Positions 1 through 9,542 of a stretch of 16,061 nt of DNA are shown one piece after another. Positions within the stretch are counted from its first letter, which is position 1, and each line of letters begins with the position of its first letter. Position numbers and translations under genes: made by a program. The stretch is from Tritrichomonas foetus (taxonomy: Eukaryota > Parabasalia > Tritrichomonadida > Tritrichomonadidae), in contig MLAK01001164.1 in assembly GCA_001839685.1 (NCBI GenBank), forward strand, positions 1 to 16,061. The letters run 5' to 3'. Below the pieces are notes generated by a model. It did no database searches, was not told where the DNA came from, and saw only the letters and a program-made list of their open reading frames with translations.

Positions 1-267
1 GAATAATTCCTGATTTTCTTTAAGTGTTGTATTTTTGATTAAATCAGCGTTCCCGCGAACTCGGTGCCGTACGGGGACTCATATATATATTTTGACATTC
101 ACTTCACGTTTGCCTTATCTCATAAGAAACTGGATTTCAGTCATTTTTCCAGACGTTTTCAAATAATAAAAATATTTGAGGAAGAAAATCTATTGAACTG
201 AAAAAAATAGTTGGAAATTGAATTATTCTTTTAATACTTTACTAAAAAAAAAAGTAATATTAATAAA
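1..267. other. Left-edge intergenic region with a GC-rich island
   Basis: This is the 3' flank of the GOST-type gene. No gene was recognised. It is AT-rich apart from a sharply GC-rich patch at 47-80 (24 of 34 bases G or C), which contains the perfect palindrome CCGTACGG at 67-74. GTTCCC (49-54) can pair with GGGGAC (73-78), so the patch could fold. One plus-strand frame is open across it for about 50 codons without an ATG, which is not enough to call a gene. Confidence 0.5.
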
Positions 268-1719
268 TTATGCGTCTTGAGGCTTGATTGGATTGCCATA
301 AGTTCCTTTTGAAATTTGAATTTCATCATCTCCTGTCTCTTCATTTCTCTTTGTTTTGTCATCATTCTCATCCCTATTATTATCAAAATTATTCGAGTGG
401 CTGTGTGAGTTTGGACCATAAGGAGCGACGTAGCTACCGATCACCATTGGCTGAGGAGGAAGAGGAGTACTTTCGTCCCACTCACGTCCTCCATCTAAAT
501 CAACCTGATTTATTGATTCGAGATCTTGCTGTGAAAATTCTTCAGCTTCTCCTTCTTCGAAAATCAGGTAGCCATTCTTCCTTCTCTGTCGCATCATGAA
601 AATGAAGAACAGCATTACGTAGAATGTGAAATATGTAAAATCATATGCAAATGTAGGAAGCCAAAGAATTGATCCAAAGAAAGTTTCGATAATAATACAA
701 ATGATGTACATTGTGCAGAATGTCATTAATGAAATTCGATAAAATTTAAACATTTTATATTTTGTATAAATTGGTGTTGATTTCGGCTCAATTCCGCTAT
801 TTTTAATTACATATAAATGTGCTGAAATATTGAATGCTACATCATTAATATACTTCACAAGATAATAAACATAAACAGCAAGACAAGCAATTGTGACAAT
901 TCCAATGAGGGCATTCCATAATCCAACATCAAGGAATAAATTCAAAGCATTTCCAAGAACAAACAAAGCACCAAAAATACCTGGAATTACCATCTGATTA
1001 ATCTGCAGGTGCTTCGTAATGATGCACCATCCTGAAGCTGCAAATAATAGAGTTGCTAAGATAAACAATGTGTTTACAATATCAAATGCATAATAAGAGT
1101 AATAAACACTATTTGAAACAAATCCATTCTTCTTTGTGTCATTTAGAAATCCATAATATAAGCCACGTAAAAGTACAGCCAATGCAAAGCATGCAGTTAA
1201 TAAGAAATGAATCTTAACTTCAAGTGTGAAGTGAGTAAACCAATTAATAAGCCATAAAATTAACAAAATTCCGAAAAGAGCGATAAAAAGCGGATTTGTA
1301 AATAATAATGGCTTATATCGATAATCTAAATTACTGTCGCCATTCTTGAAATCAACTTCAATATAAAATTGGTAGGTGGGAACACAGCCATAATAAAAAG
1401 GAGTATAGACGCCTTTTTCTGGAATTGTTCCGGACAAAACCGTCACATTTCCTGCCCCAGCGAAGGTTTGAATCTTAGCAAGTGATGATTCACCATGGCA
1501 AATTTTTTGGTCAACCCCAGTGATGTAAAACCAGCTGTACTCAGAGACCTCCTTTTTTGTCATAAGGCCAAAAACCATATCACTTGAAGGATTGGATAAT
1601 TTCATCTCATATTTTGAGCCTTTTTCAAATCCAAATTGAAGGCCGGTGTGCGTAGCATAAGGGCCATGAACAGTGACACCAATTCTATATGAAACAATTG
1701 TAAAAAGTAAAGAAAACAT
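268..1719 (-). CDS. Seven-TM GOST / Lung-7TM-type Golgi membrane protein
   Basis: A 483-residue polytopic membrane protein. Residues 1-19 look like a signal peptide. Residues 20-130 form a lumenal or extracellular β-rich region with cysteines at 74 and 112, matching the GOLD-type ectodomain of the family. Seven hydrophobic helices follow at about 138-160, 168-192, 207-233, 243-263, 267-291, 327-351 and 357-377. The tail (378-483) is acidic and rich in Asn, Asp, Pro and His and is presumably cytosolic. This order, ectodomain then 7TM then tail, is that of the GOST family (GPR107/108, TMEM87, Wntless-related), whose members act in Golgi and endosomal trafficking. The family call rests on architecture plus the GWCI-containing end of TM3, not on alignment; another 7TM family is possible. 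The start is supported by a TCATTTCATA initiator directly before the ATG. Ligand and precise role are unknown. Confidence 0.72.
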   Translation of the reverse strand: MFSLLFTIVSYRIGVTVHGPYATHTGLQFGFEKGSKYEMKLSNPSSDMVFGLMTKKEVSEYSWFYITGVDQKICHGESSLAKIQTFAGAGNVTVLSGTIPEKGVYTPFYYGCVPTYQFYIEVDFKNGDSNLDYRYKPLLFTNPLFIALFGILLILWLINWFTHFTLEVKIHFLLTACFALAVLLRGLYYGFLNDTKKNGFVSNSVYYSYYAFDIVNTLFILATLLFAASGWCIITKHLQINQMVIPGIFGALFVLGNALNLFLDVGLWNALIGIVTIACLAVYVYYLVKYINDVAFNISAHLYVIKNSGIEPKSTPIYTKYKMFKFYRISLMTFCTMYIICIIIETFFGSILWLPTFAYDFTYFTFYVMLFFIFMMRQRRKNGYLIFEEGEAEEFSQQDLESINQVDLDGGREWDESTPLPPQPMVIGSYVAPYGPNSHSHSNNFDNNRDENDDKTKRNEETGDDEIQISKGTYGNPIKPQDA

Positions 1720-1729
1720 TATGAAATGA
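1720..1729 (-). promoter_or_regulatory. Initiator (Inr) of the 7TM gene
   Basis: On the minus strand the ten bases before the ATG read TCATTTCATA. This fits the trichomonad initiator TCA(+1)-Y-W-W and places the transcription start about 8 nt before the start codon, typical of the very short 5' UTRs of these organisms. It decides the start codon of the gene. Confidence 0.7.
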
Positions 1730-2308
1730 TAAATTTCCGATGACTAAATTGAATAGGCATTGAATATTTGACCTATTAATTGTGCGATAATTTTTTGGTT
1801 AAGTAATTTATAGTTAACTCTACAGTGAAAAAGAGAATTTCAGATCGAGAAATCATTCATACGTAATCATTGTTTTCCAAAAAACTCCAAAAAGAAAAAA
1901 ATTGATAAAAAGAGCTGTAATTAATAATTCTTATGAGATTTTTTTGGGATGTTATGATGAGCTATGTCTCGTTCAGAATTTTTTAATTTTGTGATTGGAA
2001 TAAAAAAATATCGTTGTCATTTTTTCTAGGATTTTTAATTATGTATGTCTAAGCTTTGGGCAAAATGCATTTTGAATATAAATGTGACAACTAATTATGA
2101 TATTGTGGAATTATGGATTTCTCCCCAACAAATCAATTCACAATTTTTCAAGAGATTTTTATAAAATATGAAAAGCAAATAATTAAACAAAAAGATTATG
2201 GGAAATCGCAAAATAGAATTCGAGATAATATTATTTTAGGAAAAAACAATCATATTCAAAAAGTGAAATTATAATTTTGATGTTATTTCAAAACCATTCT
2301 AGGCAAGT
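1730..2308. other. AT-rich intergenic stretch
   Basis: No intact gene. The only noteworthy frame is a plus-strand 53-codon ATG-initiated ORF at 2113-2274. It has no initiator before it and no recognisable domain, and could be chance. The rest is AT-rich with short A and T runs. Confidence 0.5.
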
Positions 2309-3354
2309 TTAGTAATAAAATAGAGTAAAGTTCCTATTAACTTCTTCAATGGATTCACAAATCATTTGTTTCTTCGTTAATTCATTCACTGTGAATTTTC
2401 TTTTCATTCATTATTTTTGGTAAATATTTCATTAATTTTTGAAAAAACTTATTTAATTGGATCAAAAAACACAAGCCAAGAGTGGTTCAATAGAAATAAT
2501 ATTATTTTTTGCAAAATATTTTTTTTGATTGTTTTACATGAAATGAATCTTTGATCGTGATTTGTCACAGCATTCCAAATTTCATTAACCGTGTAATAAG
2601 TCTTTGTCTAATGGACAAAATAATAAACAAAGAATAAAATTTCAAAAAGATTGTCGAATCCTGAATTCCCTAATATAGGAACTCTAATATGTATATAGAT
2701 AGATATGGCCTGCTCATTTTCCCCAAAATGTTTTCTGTTTTGCCTCTGATAATTTTTGGGAAATTTTGGTAAAAATTGGATTGCGTGATAACATATAAAG
2801 TTTATACCAATTGTTAATTTTTTTTTATAATTCTAATTTATATAAGTTTATATTATATAAGTGATTTTAATAATCATGAAATGAAAACTATTTCGGTTTT
2901 TACTCGAAATTCAGGACAGAATGTCTTTATAGATTTCCTAGTCGTTATTAAAATCTAAATTACAATAAACCAATTCTAGCTTTCATGAAGAGAGTCTTTT
3001 AATACTAATTCAAAAGTCTTTTGGAAATTTTTTCCCAATTAGGAGTCTTGGAAAGTGGTTTGAGATCAAATAAATCATGTTGTGGTCGCATATAAATTCT
3101 GGTATGCATTAATGGCTAAATACAATTCATGAAATACTATATTTAGGAGCCTATTATTCTAATATCTAGAAATTTTTATATATGATAGCCTGAAATATCT
3201 GCAAACATACAATTGATATTTTTTTTCGAGGAATGATTACATCAATGAGAATCTCTGATCCCTTTATGGGATTTGGTGAAATTCTTTTGAGGGAAGATTG
3301 AATAAGAGATTTGTGTATTTATTTATGTAAATGAGGTTTTTGGAGATATGGAAA
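2309..3354 (-). pseudogene. Possible decayed gene, family not recognised
   Basis: No intact ORF, but the minus strand shows a succession of coding-like frames interrupted by stops and frame changes: 3318-3169 (50 codons, contains NPIKGSEILIDVIIPRKK), 3115-3008 (36 codons, contains DLFDLKPLSKTPNWEKISK), 2607-2449 (53 codons, contains YYTVNEIWNAVTNHDQRF), 2462-2385 and 2392-2312. The first and the 2607-2449 frame each continue upstream in the same phase past single stop codons (TAA 3321-3319; TAG just above 2607). Local GC rises in parts, for example 2700-2760 and 3240-3300. The pattern suits an old protein gene with nonsense and indel mutations. Open runs of this length also arise by chance in AT-rich DNA, so the call is tentative. 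Confidence 0.33.
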
Positions 3355-3742
3355 TCAAGAACCAACTAAAAAAACTAGTAAGTTGCCGCGAAAAAAACAA
3401 ATAATAATAGAATAATAATATATGAATAATTTCACGAAAAATTGTTCCAATTAATGATTTTAATGAAAGTAACTTATAACTCACCTGTTAAGTTTTTCTT
3501 TTCATTAAGTAACCATCTTGTAATAACCAATTCATTATTCTTTCCTTGTGCCACAAAATCAGATTTGTTGCGATATTTTTTTTAATGAATTGATTTACAA
3601 GACTCTATGAGCCAGATTTATACAACCAAATCATCAATGAATTCACTAACTATATAAATCAAAGAAAAAAGAATTCTTTTCCAAAAAAATCATTCATGAA
3701 TAATTTATTAAAAACAAAAATTGGCAGATATTTTTCAGACAT

Positions 3743-6700
3743 TCATTCATTAGAATGTCCCATTTTATCTGCTGAAGTCACACTCCAGAGATTAATAAAG
3801 CCTAAACAGTCACAAGAAATCACATTATTTTTGCAAATTGTTGCACAAGTCACTTCACCACTGTGCATGTGAATTGAAGTCCTTGCTGAAGAAAGGGAAG
3901 CATCCATCGAAAGGAAATTATTTGAAAATTCGCCTGAATAAGGATTATTAGTGACACCAATATTTGGTTGCCTCAAACGAAGGGCTCGTCCATCAAAGAG
4001 ACGAAGTGAGCCAACTTTACTATTCAATGTAACAAGTGACGCACTTTTATCATCAATTGTAATAGCAGAGCCTGCAAAAGGTAAGGCATCTCGAATAATT
4101 TCGTTTATTGATATAATTGGTGAATGACAAAGTGGTTCACGATAAACTTCAGCATATCCAGAATGTGAATCAATAACAAGGAAAGCGCAAGATCCAGGAT
4201 TCCCAGAACTGTAGCCATTCAGTGGCACAATTCGCTTTACAGGAACAGTTTTGGTGGACCAAATCGGCGAAAACATCCTCAAATCGACAAGATTAACCAT
4301 TCCAACACTAAATCCAACAGCAATAAGTGGTCCACCACCATCTGGCCACATACAAATATCAGAAATCCCATTCACATTATTTTCATAAACTCGAGAATTC
4401 AAATTATTATTGGCAAAATCAAAATGAAGAACGTTTGAAGAAATATTATCCGATGTTCTTGTATCAAAAAGGGACAGATGCCCATCATTATTCCCAAAAA
4501 GAAAAGAGAAATCATCTCCAATTGAACAAATTGCAGAAATTGGACTTATTGAATCGAAATTAAATTCTTGTAATTTTTTGGTAGTTTTGAAGTCGTATTG
4601 ACAAACGGTACCATTTTCATGTCCAATTAAGAAAGACTCACTAAAATCCATAGATGCCAAAGAAGTCACTTTACTCCGAGTGACATGACTCCGAATTTGT
4701 GAAAATTGTGGATTTGACATTTTAGGCAATGAAATCCATCGAATTCGTTTTTCTTGTTCCACACATATGCATAGATCTGGGTTTGAGTGTGATGTAAGAA
4801 CATGAGAAATTGGAGATGTTTCGATATGAAAACTCCCAAGAAAGCTCGGTGAGATATGAATTGGTGATTTTGATATGCTTGGAACAAGAGGGATTTCATT
4901 TGAAAATGATTTAAGACCTTGAATTTTGATAATGTTTGAATTGAATACTTTTTTACAATCTTCACGATCTTCAATTGTCGTTTTTAAGAATAAACAATCT
5001 TGAAGATCACGTGGGAAAAATGAAATTAACTTTTTGGACCAATATCGAACAGTATTATCGGAACTTGTTAAATATTCATACATCATATCAAATAAACCAT
5101 AACAAAAATCATCTTCAACGAATTTCTCTTCGAAAAGCCAAACCAAAAACATGAAAATTTCTGCAACAAGATCGTTTTGTGGTTGTCTATTTATCAAATC
5201 TAGACAAATGGGAAGAACACTTTCACGACACTGCTCAATAAATCTTCGTCTCTCGACAGTGTTCTTTTTTTCTGTATGCGGATTTGTTGAACCCTTCATT
5301 GTCATACTTGATCTATTCTCTTCATTTTGTAGTTGATTTTCTTTTTCAATGAAATGATTTGCTTCGTTATCACTTGGTGCTACATTGTCATGTGAATGAT
5401 TTTCACTAGACAGTTTTTGATTTGATTGAATGGTTTCATTTTCATTTTGTGGATTTATTGAATTATGTCGGCTTGTTGAATTTTTGTAGAATTCCAAAAT
5501 GATATGAATGACTTCTTTTTTGTATTCACCATTTGGATTATTTAGAACGGAAAGAATAAAGAAAAAGAAAGCATTTAGGATCGTAAAACCTCCACCAAGC
5601 TTAGAAACCTGTATAATTGAGCGTGAAAATGAAGAAAAGACGGCAGTACTGCTTCCTCCAAAAATGCTAGTAAATTCAATTGTCACTGCTTGAACAGACA
5701 TTGGTGCCAATCTTTTGGTTTCTAATGCGAAAAATGGAATGAAATCGGCCAAATATAAACATGATTTTTCATCGGTGTACCGTTCAAAAATTCGATGGAA
5801 TTCAGCTTTTAAGTAAAAATCAAAATAATCAGAAAACTTGTCAGGTATCGAATCTATTGTTGTAAATACATGTAAAACTGAATTTAAACACTGTCGTAGT
5901 AATAGTGGCTGAGTGTCCTTTCTTTTTTTGCAATTTCGAATAACCAAAGTCAAAATCAACGGAATAACACGAGTGAGTTTGACCTCTATTGGAAATGGAA
6001 TCGAAAAATCTACAATTTTATCAACCGTATACATAATATTCTGTAAACTTGTCATTTTTTGTACTTGATCTGAGAGAAAATCGAAAATTACAATTCTTCC
6101 CCCTTTAAAATGGTCATCTGCAAGTTTGGAAAGGGATTGCATAATTTCCTGTGGGTTTTCTAAAAAGGTTTTATCTCTGTCATATTGATAGAAAGTATTT
6201 TGTAGAATATCGAAGAAAGGAATAAGCTTACCAAAGAATTTTGGAAGTTCTTTTTCAAAAAATGTCGCTCTTTGAGTGAGATCACGTTGCAATAAACCTA
6301 AAATCATTTCACTTTTTTCTTTATCTTTCTTAAATTCATCACTTTTTATTCTTTCACTTTCATTTTCATTATTTCTTTCATTTTCATTTTCATTATTTCT
6401 TTCATTTACATTTTCTTTTCTTTCATTTTCATTTTCATTATTGTCTTGATTTTCATTTTTGTTTTCGAAGTCCACTTCGTTGTTTTTTTGCTGATTCTGC
6501 TTTATATCTTTATCTCTGTAAAGTAATTTTTCGAGTCTTTCAGAAACTTCAAATTCCCCTCTCGCGTACGCCGCAAGTTTTTCAAGGTCAAACAAATTTT
6601 CACCTCCAGAAAAAATAAAAGTCGCAATGCAGCCAAGGCTGAACATATCAGACACAATCAAATTAAGAGAATCATTTGTATCAATGACCCTTTCTGGTGC

Positions 6701-7294
6701 TAAAAAGCAACCTGAATCAGATGAATTCATTGCAAAAAAGTGATAAAACAAATGACGCCTCGTATTATCAATTTTTGGTGGTTTGAAAGGCGCAGGATCA
6801 ACAATATTGATATTTAAATCATTCTCGATGAAAATATTACTCGGCTTTAAATCACCATGGAAAAGGCCAACATTGTGAAGGTTTTTAAGCTTGTTGTAAA
6901 TTTGGTAAAAAATATACATTTTTTCTGATTCATCAATTTCTGGCTGCTGAAGTGTGAAAAAATCAATGAGGGAACGATTAAATTTAGGCCTTGCTAAGAA
7001 AGCAAAAGTGTCAGAAATATTTATCATGGTGAAATTCACAATTCCAATAGTTTCAGCTTCTTTCATTTTTAAAGCTTCAAAATATTTTAATGACATTCCT
7101 ACTATTTCTAGTTTATTAAGAGGAACATTGTACTCATATGCTTTAATAATCACTTCATGATTTTCTGGATCTTTTCCATCAAAAACCATAAAAAAAGTGC
7201 CAGCATCAAATGGTGATGTAATTTGGTATTTCAACTTCTTAAGGGGCTGCGTGTACCAGTCGTGGAAAGAAGGAATCACGACAGCGTTCCCCAT
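3743..7294 (-). CDS. VPS15: VPS15-like pseudokinase subunit of class III PI3-kinase
   Basis: 1183 residues, somewhat shorter than human PIK3R4. VPS15 anchors and regulates the PI3-kinase VPS34 on endosomes and autophagic membranes. The N-terminus is MGN, a myristoylation signal as in known VPS15 proteins. The kinase-like domain spans about 20-350: ATP-site Lys51 in EVIIKAY, catalytic loop HGDLKPSN (146-153) instead of HRD, DPAPFKP (166-172) in place of DFG and close to the DFASFKP of VPS15, and LAPERV (198-203). The glycine loop is degenerate. Helical HEAT-like sequence occupies roughly 380-760, interrupted by a polar Asn/Ser/Glu-rich linker near 615-685. WD40-like repeats run from about 845 to the C-terminus, containing phrases such as LIGHENGTVCQYDF and VIDSHSG. 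The order kinase–HEAT–WD40 plus MGN is diagnostic. An Asn/Glu repeat insert lies at about 272-316. No frameshift is visible. A promoter M3-like box lies 39 bases upstream. Confidence 0.9.
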   Translation of the reverse strand: MGNAVVIPSFHDWYTQPLKKLKYQITSPFDAGTFFMVFDGKDPENHEVIIKAYEYNVPLNKLEIVGMSLKYFEALKMKEAETIGIVNFTMINISDTFAFLARPKFNRSLIDFFTLQQPEIDESEKMYIFYQIYNKLKNLHNVGLFHGDLKPSNIFIENDLNINIVDPAPFKPPKIDNTRRHLFYHFFAMNSSDSGCFLAPERVIDTNDSLNLIVSDMFSLGCIATFIFSGGENLFDLEKLAAYARGEFEVSERLEKLLYRDKDIKQNQQKNNEVDFENKNENQDNNENENERKENVNERNNENENERNNENESERIKSDEFKKDKEKSEMILGLLQRDLTQRATFFEKELPKFFGKLIPFFDILQNTFYQYDRDKTFLENPQEIMQSLSKLADDHFKGGRIVIFDFLSDQVQKMTSLQNIMYTVDKIVDFSIPFPIEVKLTRVIPLILTLVIRNCKKRKDTQPLLLRQCLNSVLHVFTTIDSIPDKFSDYFDFYLKAEFHRIFERYTDEKSCLYLADFIPFFALETKRLAPMSVQAVTIEFTSIFGGSSTAVFSSFSRSIIQVSKLGGGFTILNAFFFFILSVLNNPNGEYKKEVIHIILEFYKNSTSRHNSINPQNENETIQSNQKLSSENHSHDNVAPSDNEANHFIEKENQLQNEENRSSMTMKGSTNPHTEKKNTVERRRFIEQCRESVLPICLDLINRQPQNDLVAEIFMFLVWLFEEKFVEDDFCYGLFDMMYEYLTSSDNTVRYWSKKLISFFPRDLQDCLFLKTTIEDREDCKKVFNSNIIKIQGLKSFSNEIPLVPSISKSPIHISPSFLGSFHIETSPISHVLTSHSNPDLCICVEQEKRIRWISLPKMSNPQFSQIRSHVTRSKVTSLASMDFSESFLIGHENGTVCQYDFKTTKKLQEFNFDSISPISAICSIGDDFSFLFGNNDGHLSLFDTRTSDNISSNVLHFDFANNNLNSRVYENNVNGISDICMWPDGGGPLIAVGFSVGMVNLVDLRMFSPIWSTKTVPVKRIVPLNGYSSGNPGSCAFLVIDSHSGYAEVYREPLCHSPIISINEIIRDALPFAGSAITIDDKSASLVTLNSKVGSLRLFDGRALRLRQPNIGVTNNPYSGEFSNNFLSMDASLSSARTSIHMHSGEVTCATICKNNVISCDCLGFINLWSVTSADKMGHSNE
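6347..6481 (-). repeat. Imperfect tandem repeat coding for Asn/Glu/Arg-rich insert in VPS15
   Basis: On the plus strand this is a run of degenerate CATTTT / CATTATTTCTTT units. In the protein it gives repeated NEN, NER and ENE triplets at about residues 272-316, between the kinase-like lobe and the HEAT region. Short-unit repeats expand easily, and the reading frame is kept throughout. It is probably a flexible acidic/polar linker and would be length-polymorphic between strains. Confidence 0.75.
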
Positions 7295-7332
7295 CTGAAA
7301 TTATCGGTTATAAGGCCAATTTATGGTTAAAA

Positions 7333-7340
7333 TAACCGCT
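7333..7340 (-). promoter_or_regulatory. M3-type promoter box upstream of VPS15
   Basis: The minus strand reads AGCGGTTA, which fits every position of the M3 core-promoter consensus described in Trichomonas vaginalis (D-R-C-S-G-Y-T-D, a Myb-type site). It lies 39 bases before the VPS15 ATG. No good TCAYWW initiator was found before that ATG. Confidence 0.45.
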
Positions 7341-7669
7341 TGAAAGATGACTTATTTACCAAAAAAGAAATCTTTTGATCACAAATGCTCAACAAACTCA
7401 CACAAAGTAATTTCAAAAAATAATAAGACAACAATACAAAAAAAATCATTCTTAATGTTATCAGAGAAATGCTCTTCTCAATATCAATGAATGAGATGTA
7501 TTGGAATCGATGAAATCACAGTTTTCCAAAAGCACTAATACTTTCTTTTTTAGTCAAATTCGATAACTACTATGTTAGCTACTTTTGGAATTATTCCCTT
7601 TTTACTACAATTCGTTAGATGCTTCAAAATAATCAAACTTCCTAAAGTTAAAAATAATTAGAGGAATTT
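7341..7669. other. Intergenic, no gene seen
   Basis: AT-rich spacer between the VPS15 start and the end of the broken kinase–Sel1 gene. No ORF, repeat or RNA gene was recognised. Confidence 0.5.
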
Positions 7670-9046
7670 TTATGCAATTGTGCATCCTTTCTTTTCAATT
7701 TCGCTTATTTTTTCTTTGGATTCATTGTCACTTAATTGTGCTGCCTTTTTGTAACACTGGTAAGCCTTCTTTCTATTTTTCCTTACTCCTTCACCTGTTT
7801 CCAACAACTCACCATAAAACTTCAAAGCAAGAGCAAATTCCATATTTGCAGATTCTTTTATATATTTTATTCCTTTCTTCATATTTGCTGGTGTTTTTTA
7901 TGAGTAAACAATAAATATCCATATAAATAAATCCCATAAGGCCTTTGCTTAATTTGAAAGCTTCTTTAAAATTCTTCTCTTTATCCATTTTATAAAGATT
8001 TTCAGCATACGCAGCCATTGCTCGATAATTACCCAAATCCATCGCTTGTTTCAAGTATTTCATTATTTCAGCTTGATTCATCTCTTTGTCAATTTCACTC
8101 AAGATAATTGTATAGTTAAACATACTACAATCACTTCCAGAATCAGCCGCCATTTTGGCATATTTCAAGGCAATCTCTTCATCTCTGGGAACAACATCAC
8201 CTTTTAGATAAGTGAATGAACAATTCACCATTCCCTGTATTTCTCCTAATTCGGCAGCTTTTTTATAATATTTTAAGGCTTCTTCTGGATTTTGAGAAAC
8301 ACCGATTCCATTATCTAAAAAGGTCTTACCCCATTCACTATATTACTCATAACAGTAAAATTAGTCTCTCCAGAAATCGGTGTAGCAATTCCTGTTTAAA
8401 TCTGATAGAAAATGAAAGAATATGCAAAAATATCACCTTCATTTGAAATAATACCATTTTGAATGACTTCAGGTGGCATATAAATTGGCGTGCCAGTACC
8501 ACTTTGTGTTGCCTTTGTTTTATTGTTGTCAATATCAAAAATTTTTGAGAGACTGAAATCACAAATATGCGGATAATGGTTATCATCTAATAAAATATTG
8601 CCAGGTTTTAAGTCGCAATGAATGATGCCTTGTGAATGCAAATATTTCATTCCAAGTGCAATTCCAAGAATATTGATAAATTTTTTGGTAGAGTCCCATT
8701 CATCTGGTGCAATACTCCGTGATTCAGCCTCGATGATATTTTCAAGTGATCCGTTAGGTAAATAATTGGTGATAATTAATGGATAGGGATCGTTGCTGAA
8801 ATTTCTCATATTAAAGCCGAAGAGATTCAAACTTGCCGGATTAGATGCCTTTATCAAAATTTCGACTTCTGAAAAAAAGCTTTTTTGGTCTTTCGTCGAG
8901 ATTACTTCTTTGAGACTGATTTTTGCCGCAAATAGTTGTTCGGTTTCTTTATGTTTGACTAAAACGACGCGACCAAAGCCTCCTTCGCCAATGGATTTAA
9001 CGAACGTGAAATCATCAAGATCTAAGAGGAAGCTTTGAATTGACAT
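7670..9046 (-). pseudogene. Broken TKL-type protein kinase–Sel1 repeat gene
   Basis: The 5' part (9046-8399) encodes a protein kinase N-lobe and most of the catalytic region: GEGGFG (20-25), Lys42 in AAK, HCDLKPGN (143-150), DFS in place of DFG (163-165), PPE (191-193) and the D205 helix. An in-frame TAA (8398-8396) then stops it. The same frame continues for 26 codons with kinase-like sequence (TGIATPIS..., NIVNGVRPF) to about 8318. There the rest of the C-lobe is missing and the frame jumps into Sel1-like repeats (VSQNPEEALKYYKKAAELG). These run on until a second frame change near the T6 run at 7894-7899, after which the last repeats (YGELLETGEGVRKN) finish at TAA 7670-7672. Intact relatives in trichomonads are large kinase families with C-terminal Sel1 repeats for protein binding. 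One nonsense, one deletion with frameshift and one indel make a functional product unlikely. A truncated kinase-only protein from 9046 is conceivable but would lack its C-lobe. No initiator was found upstream. Confidence 0.85.
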
Positions 9047-9542
9047 TGTTGAGGCTTCGATCCATTGAATGTGTTGTAAAAAAAAACTGAATATTGATTC
9101 TTTATACTAGATCATATATAACCTTAAAAAGTTGCCTCATATTCAAAACTTTATTTTTTCTCTTCACGTTTTTTCTTTCATTGCCAATTACATAGAAACA
9201 TTTGCTCTCTAGATATTTTGTATGATTGTAATCATACATTAATTACTGATGATTTTGAATAGATAATTTCTTATTCTATTCTTTCAAGAGAAGTGGAAAT
9301 TCTTTTATTATGAAATAGAAAAAACAGTTCTTTCTAAAAAAAACAAACAACAATGAGATGAAAAATTGAAAATATATATAAAAATATCGAATAATATATC
9401 ATAATTGTTTTCTAGTATAAGATCAAAAAAGGAGCAAAGTTTCCAACCATTTAAATATATCATATATGTATATAAATACATTTAAATGAAATTAATTTCT
9501 TCAGGTTTAATATATTTAAAAATTGGCAACAGTTTGGTCGAC
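9047..9542. other. Intergenic, with one near-palindrome
   Basis: A spacer between the broken kinase gene and the end of the TK gene. It is AT-rich with no coding frame. It holds a 20-base near-palindrome at 9219-9238 (two 9-base arms around GT) and TATA-like alternations near 9370-9480 that are probably only base composition. Confidence 0.5.
9219..9238. repeat. Near-perfect palindrome
   Basis: The arms TGTATGATT and AATCATACA are exact inverted copies separated by GT. The loop is too short for a good RNA hairpin, so a dimeric protein site or chance is more likely. It lies between two genes that both read on the minus strand. Confidence 0.5.

Noticed and set aside
47..80. tRNA or tRNA fragment in the GC-rich island
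   Set aside because: No T-arm GTTCGAAYC, no anticodon arm and no acceptor pairing could be arranged.
3380..3395. Second E2F-like word (TTTTTCGCGGCAA on the minus strand)
   Set aside because: It does not match the consensus fully and is not next to a gene start.
4666..4974. 102-codon frame inside VPS15
   Set aside because: A shadow frame of the intact VPS15 coding sequence on the same strand.
9360..9490. TATA-like alternating runs as promoter
   Set aside because: Similar runs occur in every spacer, and trichomonad promoters use Inr-type elements rather than TATA boxes.
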